From assembly GCF_008692035.1 (NCBI RefSeq), contig NZ_VTFG01000002.1:1860001-1924000 (forward strand): a DNA stretch of 64,000 nucleotides, given 5' to 3'. The notes beneath the pieces are model-generated. The model saw only the letters and a list, made by a program, of their open reading frames with translations, was not told where the DNA came from and did no database searches. Positions 26,573 through 34,770 of the stretch are shown in pieces. The number at the start of each line of letters is the position of its first letter. Within the stretch, counting starts at the first letter, position 1. This stretch comes from Pseudomonas marginalis (GTDB lineage Bacteria > Pseudomonadota > Gammaproteobacteria > Pseudomonadales > Pseudomonadaceae). The position numbers were made by a program, and so were the translations under genes.

Positions 26573-27673
26573 TTAACCTTTCAGCTGAGCCAGGGCGCGG
26601 TAATCCGCTCCCAGCGTGGCCTGTAAAATCTCTTTCGGATAATCGTCGGTCACCACCGCTTCGCCCATATGGCGCAACAGCACCAGTCGCAGGCGACCGT
26701 CGATCACTTTCTTGTCTATTGCCATATGTTCGAGGAAGTCCGCCTCGGTCATCTCTTCCGGCGGGATAACCGGCAAACCGGCACGCTGGAACAGGCGAAT
26801 ACCGCGATCACGCTCCTGGGCGCTGATCCAGCCCAGACGTTGCGACATCTCCAATGCCATCACTGTGCCAGCCGCTACGGCCTCTCCATGCAACCACACA
26901 CCATAGCCCATGTGGGTTTCGATCGCATGGCCGAAGGTGTGGCCCAGGTTCAAGGTGGCCCGTACACCGGACTCCCGTTCGTCGGCGTTCACCACCAACG
27001 CCTTGGCGGCGCAGGAGCGGGAAATCGCCTCGGTGAGCGCCACCTGGTCGAGTGCGCGCAGGGCGTCCACATGTTCTTCCAGCCAGGCCAGGAAGGGTTC
27101 GTCGCAGATCAACCCGTACTTGATGACTTCCGCCAGGCCCGCCGACAGTTCCCGCGGTGGCAAGGTGTTGAGGGTCGCGGTGTCGATCAGCACGGCCTGG
27201 GGCTGGTAGAACGCGCCGACCATGTTTTTGCCCAGGGGGTGATTGATGCCGGTCTTGCCGCCCACCGACGAATCGACCTGGGACAACAGGGTGGTCGGCA
27301 CCTGGATAAAGTCCACGCCGCGCTGGTAGCAGGCCGCTGCAAAGCCGGCCATGTCGCCGATCACACCGCCGCCCAGGGCAATCACGGTGGTTCGGCGGTC
27401 ATGGCGCGCGGTCAGCAGGCCGTCAAAGATCAGTTGCAGGGTTTCCCAGTTCTTGTGGGCTTCGCCATCGGGCAGAATCACGGAGATCACTGAGTACGCC
27501 GCCAGGCTGCGGCTCAGACGCTCAAGATACAGCGGCGCGACCGTCTCGTTGGAGATGATTGCCACTTGCCGCCCGGCAATGTGCGGGGCCAGCAATTCGG
27601 GCTGGTCCAGCAGACCTTCGCCAATATGGATCGGGTAGCTGCGCTCGCCTAGATCGACCTTAAGTGTCTGCAT
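26573..27673 (-). CDS. aroB: 3-dehydroquinate synthase
   Basis: 366 aa. The NAD-binding GGGVIGD loop and the metal-ligand LGHTFGHAIE motif are present. It converts DAHP to 3-dehydroquinate, step two of the shikimate pathway. The ATG at 27673 (MQTLKVDLGERSYPI) matches the usual start; the frame upstream extends into the aroK-aroB gap. Co-directional with aroK and damX. Confidence 0.97.
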   Translation of the reverse strand: MQTLKVDLGERSYPIHIGEGLLDQPELLAPHIAGRQVAIISNETVAPLYLERLSRSLAAYSVISVILPDGEAHKNWETLQLIFDGLLTARHDRRTTVIALGGGVIGDMAGFAAACYQRGVDFIQVPTTLLSQVDSSVGGKTGINHPLGKNMVGAFYQPQAVLIDTATLNTLPPRELSAGLAEVIKYGLICDEPFLAWLEEHVDALRALDQVALTEAISRSCAAKALVVNADERESGVRATLNLGHTFGHAIETHMGYGVWLHGEAVAAGTVMALEMSQRLGWISAQERDRGIRLFQRAGLPVIPPEEMTEADFLEHMAIDKKVIDGRLRLVLLRHMGEAVVTDDYPKEILQATLGADYRALAQLKG

Positions 27674-27798
27674 GTGTCCCCGCGTTGAAGATGTATTGAC
27701 GACCGGTAACGTCGAGATCAGACGTTGCCTGATGGCTCTACGCCACACCCCGCAGGGTGATAGCGCGCCGCCGAGAATAGCGCATTTCGGGCCTGGCT

Positions 27799-28317
27799 TT
27801 AACGGGGTGGCAGCCGTTGCAGGCGCTCGAGAATGTCGAGAACCACCATCCGAGGCGGCCGCTCATCGGTTTCCACCACCAGATCGGCGATTTCCCGATA
27901 CAGCGGATCGCGCAGCGCGAGCAGGTCGCGCAAGGTTTTTTCCGGGTTCGCCGTGCGCAGCAAAGGACGATTGCGATCACGAGCGGTACGCCCCACCTGC
28001 TGCTCGACCGACGCATGCAGATAGACCACCCGACCACCGGCATGCAGCGCCCGCCGATTTTCATCGCGCATCACCGCGCCGCCGCCGGTGGCCAATACCA
28101 CGCCATCGCAGCCGCACAGCTCGGCAATCATCGCCTGCTCGCGGTCGCGAAAGCCCAGCTCGCCTTCCTTATCGAAGATCCATGGGATATTGGCACCCGT
28201 GCGCAATTCAATTTCCTTGTCGGAATCTTTGAATGGCAGGCGCAGCTCTTTGGCCAGCAATCGGCCGATGGTGCTTTTTCCAGCCCCCATCGGTCCTACA
28301 AGAATCAAATTTCGCAC
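27799..28317 (-). CDS. aroK: Shikimate kinase
   Basis: 172 aa. Walker A GPMGAGKST is at residues 8-16, with the DSD (about 32-34) and GGGAV motifs of shikimate kinases. It phosphorylates shikimate at O3. The start is GTG at 28317, which places MRNLILVGPMG at the N-terminus and leaves only 4 bp to the pilQ stop, so it is likely transcribed with the pil operon as in other Pseudomonas. Confidence 0.96.
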   Translation of the reverse strand: MRNLILVGPMGAGKSTIGRLLAKELRLPFKDSDKEIELRTGANIPWIFDKEGELGFRDREQAMIAELCGCDGVVLATGGGAVMRDENRRALHAGGRVVYLHASVEQQVGRTARDRNRPLLRTANPEKTLRDLLALRDPLYREIADLVVETDERPPRMVVLDILERLQRLPPR

Positions 28318-28321
28318 AGAA

Positions 28322-29704
28322 TCAACGACTCACAGCAATCGCCTGGTTATTCATAATACGCGGAGTCAGGAATACCAGCAGCTCGGATTTTTTCTCCGCC
28401 AGCACATCGCGCCGGAAAAGGCGGCCAAGATACGGCACATCGCCCAAAAATGGCACTTTATCTACCACTTTGCTTTGGGTATTGGAGAAAACCCCGCCGA
28501 TGACGATGGTCTCGCCATCCTTGACCAGCACCTTGGCATTCACCTCGTTTTTCTTGATCGGCGGTACGTCATTGAGTTTGTTGAGATAGTCGGGCTCGTC
28601 CTTGGTGACCTTGACCACCATGATCACATGGTCATCGGGGGTGATCTGCGGCGTGACCTCCAACGACAGGGACGCCTCCTTGAACGACACCGAGGTAGCA
28701 CCCTGGGAGGTGGATTCCTGATAGGGAATTTCGGTGCCCTTCAGAATGCGCGCGGTTTCCTTGTCGGAAGTGACCACCTTGGGCTGCGAGACGATTTCGC
28801 CATTGCCGGTTTTCTCCATGGCGGTCAGTTCCAGGTCCAGCAGGAGGTTATCGGTGATAAAGGCGATGCCCAGTCCCGATGTACCCGTGAGTGAACCCAG
28901 GTCGACAAATGGCGAGCCGGGCACGTTTTCCGGCGCCTGGGCACCGTCCGGCAAAGGCTTCTGGATCCCCCCGGCAGCCCAATTCCCGCGAGTGAGCCGC
29001 CCACCCCAGCGCGCGCCCAGGCTTTTGTCGTAGTCGACATTGGCCTCGACAATCCGCGCTTCGATCATCACCTGGCGCACCGGCACATCCAGTTGCGCCA
29101 CGATCCGCCGCAACTCTTCCAGGCGCTCGCCGGTCTGGAAGGCAATGATGTTATTGGTGCGGTCATCCACTGCGACTGAACCACGCTCATCGGTCGTGCC
29201 TTCAAAGCCGCTCACCGACTGAAACAGCTTGGCCAGGTCTGCCGCCTTGGCATGGTTGACTTGCAGTAGCTCACGGCGCAGCGGCGCCAGGTCGGCCATC
29301 TGCTTGCGCGACTCCAGCGCCAGCAGTTCCCGTGCAGCCAACTCCTCGGCCGGCGCCACCAGCAGGACACCAGCCTTTATCCGTTTATCCAAGCCTTTGG
29401 TTTGCAGCACCAGGTCCAGCGCCTGATCCCAGGGCACGCCTTTGAGCCGCAGGGTGATAGAGCCCTGTACGTCATCGCCGACCACCAGATTGAGGCCCGC
29501 CACGTCGGCAATTTGCTGCAAGGCAGCACGTAGTCCGATGTCCTGGAAGTTGAGGTTCAACTTTTCACCGCTATAGACACCCGAATCCGCGCTGCCGGGA
29601 GGCGGTAGCTGGATCAGGTCCACACGATTGGGCACAGCAGCAGCCATCGGTGCCGTGAACGCTATCCATAGCGCCACACCGAAGGACGAGAAAGTCCTTT
29701 TCAT
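28322..29704 (-). CDS. pilQ: Type IV pilus secretin PilQ, short form lacking AMIN domains
   Basis: 460 aa against about 700 for P. aeruginosa PilQ. A signal peptide (residues 1-23) is followed by only about 25 linker residues before the N0 domain (LNLNFQDIGLRAALQQIAD, from about 48). N1 and the secretin beta-barrel with its C-terminal RIMNNQ end follow. The two peptidoglycan-binding AMIN domains normally between signal and N0 are missing. Only 12 bp separate the start from the upstream pilOP stop, so no N-terminal extension is possible. The secretin core looks intact. Confidence 0.9.
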   Translation of the reverse strand: MKRTFSSFGVALWIAFTAPMAAAVPNRVDLIQLPPPGSADSGVYSGEKLNLNFQDIGLRAALQQIADVAGLNLVVGDDVQGSITLRLKGVPWDQALDLVLQTKGLDKRIKAGVLLVAPAEELAARELLALESRKQMADLAPLRRELLQVNHAKAADLAKLFQSVSGFEGTTDERGSVAVDDRTNNIIAFQTGERLEELRRIVAQLDVPVRQVMIEARIVEANVDYDKSLGARWGGRLTRGNWAAGGIQKPLPDGAQAPENVPGSPFVDLGSLTGTSGLGIAFITDNLLLDLELTAMEKTGNGEIVSQPKVVTSDKETARILKGTEIPYQESTSQGATSVSFKEASLSLEVTPQITPDDHVIMVVKVTKDEPDYLNKLNDVPPIKKNEVNAKVLVKDGETIVIGGVFSNTQSKVVDKVPFLGDVPYLGRLFRRDVLAEKKSELLVFLTPRIMNNQAIAVSR

Positions 29705-29716
29705 TGTTTGATTCCG

Positions 29717-30688
29717 TTATGAGTTGACGTTTAGCACGAGGGTTCGCGGACGCTCCAGCCATCCCCCCTGTTCATCGGGAAACAACTCGACCAGTTCGAT
29801 ATGGCCGTCATGAATCGCTGTAACTCGACCATGGTCCGGCCCCAGATAGTCGCCGACTGCCAGGCGATGCACGGTCGAGGCCTGGCGCAGCAAGGCGAAG
29901 GTCTGCGCCCCACGGGACAACGTGCCGACCATCTCGAACTGATCCATTGGGTGGCCTTCCAAGGCTTCCCGCGGGCGAGCGAGGTCCGGCGCAGCGGCCG
30001 TCCGCCCTGGCGCGCGGTCGACTTGCAGGGCAATGGGCTGGAACGGATCGCGAATACCAGAAGCACCGTATACAAACGGTTGCCCTTGCATGACAGCCGC
30101 GTCCCGCTTGATGCCTCGTCGCTCATGCCAGTACGTCTTGGTCAGCAGATCAAGGCGCAGCAGCTTGCCATCCCGCCTTATGGCAATGTCGTGCGCCGTG
30201 GCGATTCGCGAAAGGCCGCCCAGGGCACTCACAAAGGTCGCCAGGTCGTGATAGGTACCGGTGGCGCCGATGCGAACGGGCTGTTCGTGATAGAACGGCC
30301 TAGACAGCTTATCCAGCGGAGTGACGCTCTCAATCACCAAACCGTTGGCCAGCGCCATCCTGGCGATGTCCTCAAGAAAGCCGGGCATTTCGGACTCTTC
30401 GGGCATTTGCTGCAAAAGCCCGCTGACCTTTTCCTGCATAAGCTGGACCTGGCGAGCCCGCTCTTCAAGGTCCGCAGCCAGGACGGCTTTTTCCGCAAGT
30501 TGCTGCTGCAAGCTCACTTCCTGCACCTCGACCTCGCGCAAGCGCTCCCGCGACGGGCTGAGGTACACAAGGTCGCCCAACAGCATCACCACGCCGGCCA
30601 GCGCACAGCCCAGCAAGATCCTGCCAGGTAAGGGCCATTTGGCAGCATTGTGAGTCAGCGCGGAAAATTCGAGCCAGGACCGGCTCAT
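29717..30688 (-). CDS. pilO/pilP: Fused type IV pilus alignment protein PilO-PilP
   Basis: 323 aa in one uninterrupted frame. Residues 1-190 are PilO-like: cytoplasmic start, TM at about 24-43, coiled coil at about 45-95, periplasmic domain ending LLTKTYWHERRG. Residues 204-323 are PilP-like: QPFVYGASGIRDPFQP, then the PilP beta-domain with FEMVGTL, VGDYLG and GWLERP. The PilP signal peptide, lipobox cysteine and most of its flexible N-terminal region are absent, so PilP is tethered through PilO and not through lipid. Start overlaps the pilN stop by 4 bp. In P. aeruginosa these are two proteins of about 207 and 174 aa. Confidence 0.88.
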   Translation of the reverse strand: MSRSWLEFSALTHNAAKWPLPGRILLGCALAGVVMLLGDLVYLSPSRERLREVEVQEVSLQQQLAEKAVLAADLEERARQVQLMQEKVSGLLQQMPEESEMPGFLEDIARMALANGLVIESVTPLDKLSRPFYHEQPVRIGATGTYHDLATFVSALGGLSRIATAHDIAIRRDGKLLRLDLLTKTYWHERRGIKRDAAVMQGQPFVYGASGIRDPFQPIALQVDRAPGRTAAAPDLARPREALEGHPMDQFEMVGTLSRGAQTFALLRQASTVHRLAVGDYLGPDHGRVTAIHDGHIELVELFPDEQGGWLERPRTLVLNVNS

Positions 30689-31236
30689 GGCTGGGCCTCG
30701 GAAGATTCTCCCTGGCGCACCATCAACTGGAATTCATTGTTGCCGCGAGTGCCTTCGGTTCGTACATGCTGCAGGCGAGTGGCGTGGGCGCCTTCGGATG
30801 CCTCCAGGCGACGCATCAGTTGGGCAATATCCTGGCTGGATTCAGCACTGCCGCTGATACTCACCGTATCGCCCTTCGCCACGACCTCATGCAAATGCAC
30901 ACCGTCGGGCACCGCACGGGCCAACTGATCCAGCAGCTGTGCACCGGCGGAGCGATTATCGTGCAGGTCCTGCACGACTTTCATGCGCTCCGCCAGTTGC
31001 TGGCTTTGCACCTGGAGGTCGTCAATGGTCTGGATACGCGAGTCCAGGACGCCGACGTCCTTGCGCACATGATCGTTTCGCGTCACCTGCCGGTCGATCG
31101 CCTGGTCGATCACCTGGTCCGCCAGCCACACCGTCGCGAGCGCGACACAGGCAAACGCCACCAGCAGTATCAGGAAATATTTACGCCTGCGCTCCGCCAG
31201 CGCCTGGCGCCAAGGCAAAAGATTGATTCGTGTCAT
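30685..31236 (-). CDS. pilN: Type IV pilus inner-membrane protein PilN
   Basis: 183 aa. The cytoplasmic INLLPWR motif (residues 4-10), which binds PilM, is intact. A TM at about 22-40 and a periplasmic coiled coil plus ferredoxin-like domain follow. It couples cytoplasmic PilM to periplasmic PilO/PilP. ATG at 31236 overlaps the pilM stop (ATGA); the open frame upstream is shadow of pilM. Size is close to P. aeruginosa PilN. Confidence 0.92.
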   Translation of the reverse strand: MTRINLLPWRQALAERRRKYFLILLVAFACVALATVWLADQVIDQAIDRQVTRNDHVRKDVGVLDSRIQTIDDLQVQSQQLAERMKVVQDLHDNRSAGAQLLDQLARAVPDGVHLHEVVAKGDTVSISGSAESSQDIAQLMRRLEASEGAHATRLQHVRTEGTRGNNEFQLMVRQGESSEAQP

Positions 31237-31889
31237 CCAGCGAAACTCCTCAGGGCCAACCCGCAAGCGACTCCCATCCCAGGGGCATCCACGATCCACT
31301 GGGCACCATCGACTCGATGACCCGGCGTGAAGCTGGCGAAATCCTGACGGCAAGCGCGCGCCAATGCAAACCCTTCGACATCCACCACCCTGGGCACCAG
31401 CCCCGCCAGGGCCAACACGGCTTCACGGACCTCGACGTGCTCCTTCAGACACGCGGCCAGCAACACCTCGACCCGCGCGGGATCCTGCGTCGACGGCCCC
31501 TGGACCTGAAAGTCCAGCGCCACCTCGTCCAGCGGGTAGGGAATGTATTGCTCTGCCTCCACCTGGATCCTCCGGGCCATTTCGTCGTCGCCAAGCCCCG
31601 CCTGCATTTCAATGACCCGTGTAATGACCGAAGGACCGGAAACGGCGACCGCCGCCTGCCTGGCCGACGTGCGCAGCCGGGACAGCGCCGTGTACAGCGC
31701 ATGGCCTATGCCTTCCAGGTCCAGCCAGACGCCGTCGACCACCGCCTGGGCCGGCAGCGCCTGTGTGGCGTAGCCCTGCACGGTGTAACGGTTGGCTGAA
31801 CAGTTCAGCTCTACCAGCCTGATCCCTGCCTCATTGATGTCGACGCCAAGGACGGTGTCGACTTTGCGCCTGAAAAATCCCTTTCCCAT
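31233..31889 (-). CDS. pilM: Type IV pilus protein PilM with a large internal deletion
   Basis: 218 aa against about 354 for P. aeruginosa PilM. Residues 1-180 follow the family well (LGVDIN, IEAEQYIPYP-like segment at about 110-120, VEVLLAAC, VVDVEGFALARA). The protein then jumps within about 20 residues to the normal extreme C-terminus, DAPGMGVACGLALRSF (201-216). Roughly 140 residues, including the second phosphate/adenosine part of the actin-like ATPase fold, are missing without a frameshift. A GGGGAG site lies before the ATG. The PilN-binding N-terminal part remains, so a scaffold without ATP binding is possible. Confidence 0.88.
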   Translation of the reverse strand: MGKGFFRRKVDTVLGVDINEAGIRLVELNCSANRYTVQGYATQALPAQAVVDGVWLDLEGIGHALYTALSRLRTSARQAAVAVSGPSVITRVIEMQAGLGDDEMARRIQVEAEQYIPYPLDEVALDFQVQGPSTQDPARVEVLLAACLKEHVEVREAVLALAGLVPRVVDVEGFALARACRQDFASFTPGHRVDGAQWIVDAPGMGVACGLALRSFAG

Positions 31890-32107
31890 AAAACTCCCCA
31901 AAGCTTTGCCTGTCTTAACGCCTGATTGCCGCCGGAAGCCCTGCATTCGGTCGACTTGTTGAGCCGGCGCGAATGACGCCCCAAGGCGAAAAATGCTTTA
32001 ATGCCCAGCGTTTTTCCCCGCTTTTTATCTGCAGCTCGGGTCGATCCATCGTTTGCCATGCATGCCCCGACGCGTAACCCATTCTTTTCTCTGGAAATCC
32101 AAAAGCC

Positions 32108-34570
32108 TTGATCCGTCTGCTGAAGTTTTTCGGGTACTCCATTGTCGCGATCGTCTGCGGGCTGCTGCTCGTACTCAGCGGGGCCTACCTCTACCTTAGT
32201 CCGGGTTTACCCTCCGTAGAGGCCCTCAGAAGTATCCAGTTGCAGATTCCTTTGCGGGTCTACAGCAGCGATGAAAAGCTGATCGCGGAGTTCGGCGAAA
32301 TGCGCCGCACACCGATCCGTTTTGCCGACATTCCACCTAATTTCATCAGCGCATTGCTGTCGGCCGAAGACGATAATTTTGCCAACCACTATGGCGTCGA
32401 CCCCAGCAGCCTGGTGCGTGCGGCCACACAACTGGTAAAAAGCGGACACATTCAATCCGGCGGCAGCACCATCACCATGCAGGTGGCGAAGAACTTCTTC
32501 CTCACCAGCGAGCGCAGTTTTTCGCGCAAAGCCACTGAAATCCTGCTGGCATTGCAGATCGAACGTCAGCTGACCAAGGACGAGATCCTCGAGCTGTACG
32601 TCAACAAGATCTACCTGGGCAACCGTGCCTACGGGATCGAGGCGGCCTCCCAGGTCTACTACGGCAAGTCGATTCGTGACGCCAGCCTGGCGCAGATGGC
32701 GATGATTGCCGGCCTGCCCAAGGCCCCTTCGCGCTTCAACCCCCTGGCCAACCCGGCGCGCAGCAAAGAGCGCCGCGACTGGATCCTGGGGCGCATGTAC
32801 AAGTTGGGCAAGATCGACCAGGCCGCCTATGAAAGTGCGGTGGCCGAGCCGTTGAACGCCAGCTACCACGTGCCGACGCCGGAAGTGAATGCCCCGTATA
32901 TCGCCGAAATGGCGCGTGCCGAGATGGTCGGTCGTTACGGCAGCGAGGCCTACACCGAAGGCTTCCGCGTGACCACGACGGTTCCGAGCGACTTGCAGGA
33001 GATCGCCAATGACTCCGTGCATTCCGGCCTGATCACCTACGACCAGCGCCACGGCTACCGAGGGCCTGAGTCGCGCCTGCCAGGCAAGACCCTGAGCGCC
33101 TGGACGGCCGAGCTGGGCAAACAGCGTGCGATCAGCGGCCTGGAGCCGGCCATCGTCACCCAGGTGAAGAAAGATGGCGTGCAGGTACTGACCCGCACCG
33201 GCGAAGCCCACGTGGCCTGGGACAGCATGAAATGGGCGCGCCCGTTCCTGAACACCAACAGCATGGGCCCGATGCCGAAGCAACCGTCGGATGTCGCGCA
33301 AGTGGGTGACCTGATCCGCGTGCAACGCCAGAAGGACGACAGCCTGAAATTCAGCCAGGTGCCGCTGGCCCAGGGCGCCCTGGTATCGCTGGACCCGCAG
33401 AACGGTGCAATCCGCGCCCTGGTGGGTGGCTTCGCATTCGAGCAGAGCAACTACAACCGGGCCACCCAGGCCAAGCGCCAGCCGGGCTCGAGCTTCAAGC
33501 CGTTCATCTACAGCGCCGCCCTGGATAACGGCTACACCGCCGCCAGCCTGGTCAACGATGCACCCATCGTGTTCGTCGACGAGTACCTGGACAAAGTCTG
33601 GCGCCCGAAGAACGACACCAACACTTTCCTTGGCCCTATCCGTATCCGTGAGGCGCTGTACAAGTCACGCAACCTGGTGTCCATCCGCCTGCTGCAGGCG
33701 ATGGGTGTCGGCAAGACCATCGACTACATCACGCGCTTTGGCTTCAACAAGTCGGACCTGCCGCCGAACCTGTCCCTGGCCTTGGGTACCGCGACCCTCA
33801 CGCCGATGGAAATCGCCACCGGTTGGAGCACCTTTGCCAACGGCGGCTACAAGATCGCGCCGTACCTGATCGACAAGATCGAAAGCCGCAACGGCGACAC
33901 CCTGTTCACCGCCAACCCGCCACGCGTGCCGGGTGATGTGGTCAACGGCATCGCTGCAACGGATGGCCTGGCGGCGCCAGGCAATGGCGGTATCACCATC
34001 GAGCCGACCCCAGGAACCGCGCCAGCCACCAACCCCGCTGCAACCGAACCGCAGGCACCCGCCGTGGCCGAGCGCATTGTGGATGGCCGTACCACCTATA
34101 TCCTCAACAGCATCCTGGAAGACGTAATCAAGAAAGGCACCGGCCGTCGTGCCCTGGCCTTGGGGCGCGCGGACATCGCGGGCAAGACCGGTACCACCAA
34201 CGAATCCAAGGATGCCTGGTTCTCCGGCTACAACGCCGACTACGTGACCACTGTGTGGACCGGCTATGACCAGCCGGAAAGCCTTGGCCGCCGCGAGTTC
34301 GGCGGTACCGTAGCGCTACCGATCTGGATGAGCTACATGGGCGCGGCCTTGAAGGATAAGCCGCTGCACACCCAACCGGAGCCGGAAGGCATCCTCAGCC
34401 TGCGGATCGACCCGGTCAGTGGCCGTGCGGCCTCCCCGAGCACGCCGAATGCGTACTTCGAACTGTTCAAGAGCGAAGATACGCCGCCGTCGGTCAATGA
34501 ACTGGGCAACGGCGTCGTACCGGGCAGCCCGCTGCCGGCGGATGAGGCGGCGCCGATCGATCTGTTCTGA
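32108..34570 (+). CDS. mrcA: Penicillin-binding protein 1A
   Basis: 820 aa bifunctional class A PBP. N-terminal TM (about 8-30), GT51 glycosyltransferase with catalytic Glu87 in SAEDDNF, an OB-like linker domain, and transpeptidase motifs SSFK (Ser461, Lys464), SRN and KTGT (693-696). It polymerises and cross-links peptidoglycan. The start is TTG at 32108, giving MIRLLKFFG as in other Pseudomonas PBP1A. It is divergent from pilM across a 218-bp gap, the usual ponA-pil arrangement. Confidence 0.96.
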   Translation: MIRLLKFFGYSIVAIVCGLLLVLSGAYLYLSPGLPSVEALRSIQLQIPLRVYSSDEKLIAEFGEMRRTPIRFADIPPNFISALLSAEDDNFANHYGVDPSSLVRAATQLVKSGHIQSGGSTITMQVAKNFFLTSERSFSRKATEILLALQIERQLTKDEILELYVNKIYLGNRAYGIEAASQVYYGKSIRDASLAQMAMIAGLPKAPSRFNPLANPARSKERRDWILGRMYKLGKIDQAAYESAVAEPLNASYHVPTPEVNAPYIAEMARAEMVGRYGSEAYTEGFRVTTTVPSDLQEIANDSVHSGLITYDQRHGYRGPESRLPGKTLSAWTAELGKQRAISGLEPAIVTQVKKDGVQVLTRTGEAHVAWDSMKWARPFLNTNSMGPMPKQPSDVAQVGDLIRVQRQKDDSLKFSQVPLAQGALVSLDPQNGAIRALVGGFAFEQSNYNRATQAKRQPGSSFKPFIYSAALDNGYTAASLVNDAPIVFVDEYLDKVWRPKNDTNTFLGPIRIREALYKSRNLVSIRLLQAMGVGKTIDYITRFGFNKSDLPPNLSLALGTATLTPMEIATGWSTFANGGYKIAPYLIDKIESRNGDTLFTANPPRVPGDVVNGIAATDGLAAPGNGGITIEPTPGTAPATNPAATEPQAPAVAERIVDGRTTYILNSILEDVIKKGTGRRALALGRADIAGKTGTTNESKDAWFSGYNADYVTTVWTGYDQPESLGRREFGGTVALPIWMSYMGAALKDKPLHTQPEPEGILSLRIDPVSGRAASPSTPNAYFELFKSEDTPPSVNELGNGVVPGSPLPADEAAPIDLF

Positions 34571-34598
34571 CAGAGCCTGTGTTTAAACACAGATCCAA

Positions 34599-34687
34599 TG
34601 TGGGAGGGGGCTTGCCCCCGATAGCGGTGGACCAGCCAGTTTATCTGTAGCTGACCCACTGCAATCGGGGGCAAGCCCCCTCCCACA
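34599..34687. repeat. REPIN (TGTGGGAG type) after mrcA
   Basis: Two inverted REP arms (TGTGGGAGGGGGCTTGCCCCC and its complement) flank a roughly 45-bp centre reading ATAGCGGTGGACCAG ... CACTGCAAT. Nearly the same 89-bp unit recurs at 44468-44556, and diverged copies lie at 42299-42388 and about 46913-46988. REPINs are mobilised in trans by RAYT transposases; no RAYT gene was seen in the window. Confidence 0.85.
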
Positions 34688-34717
34688 TTCGGTTCTCCGA
34701 GTTAATTACCACACAGC

Positions 34718-34750
34718 AAAAAGCCCCGACTCGCGAGAGCCGGGGCTTTT
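34718..34750. terminator. Bidirectional terminator between mrcA and maeB
   Basis: AAAAGCCCCG and CGGGGCTTTT form a 10-bp stem around ACTCGCGAGAGC, with an A-run before and a T-run after. It therefore works for the mrcA transcript on + and the maeB transcript on -. It lies 20 bases past the maeB stop. Confidence 0.9.
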
Positions 34751-34770
34751 GGTTGGTGCGCTACAACGGC

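Noticed and set aside
30090..30120. A frameshift or missed stop between pilO and pilP
   Set aside because: The frame is continuous and both halves read in register through the junction; no alternative start with a lipobox for PilP is visible in any frame, so a true fusion is preferred.
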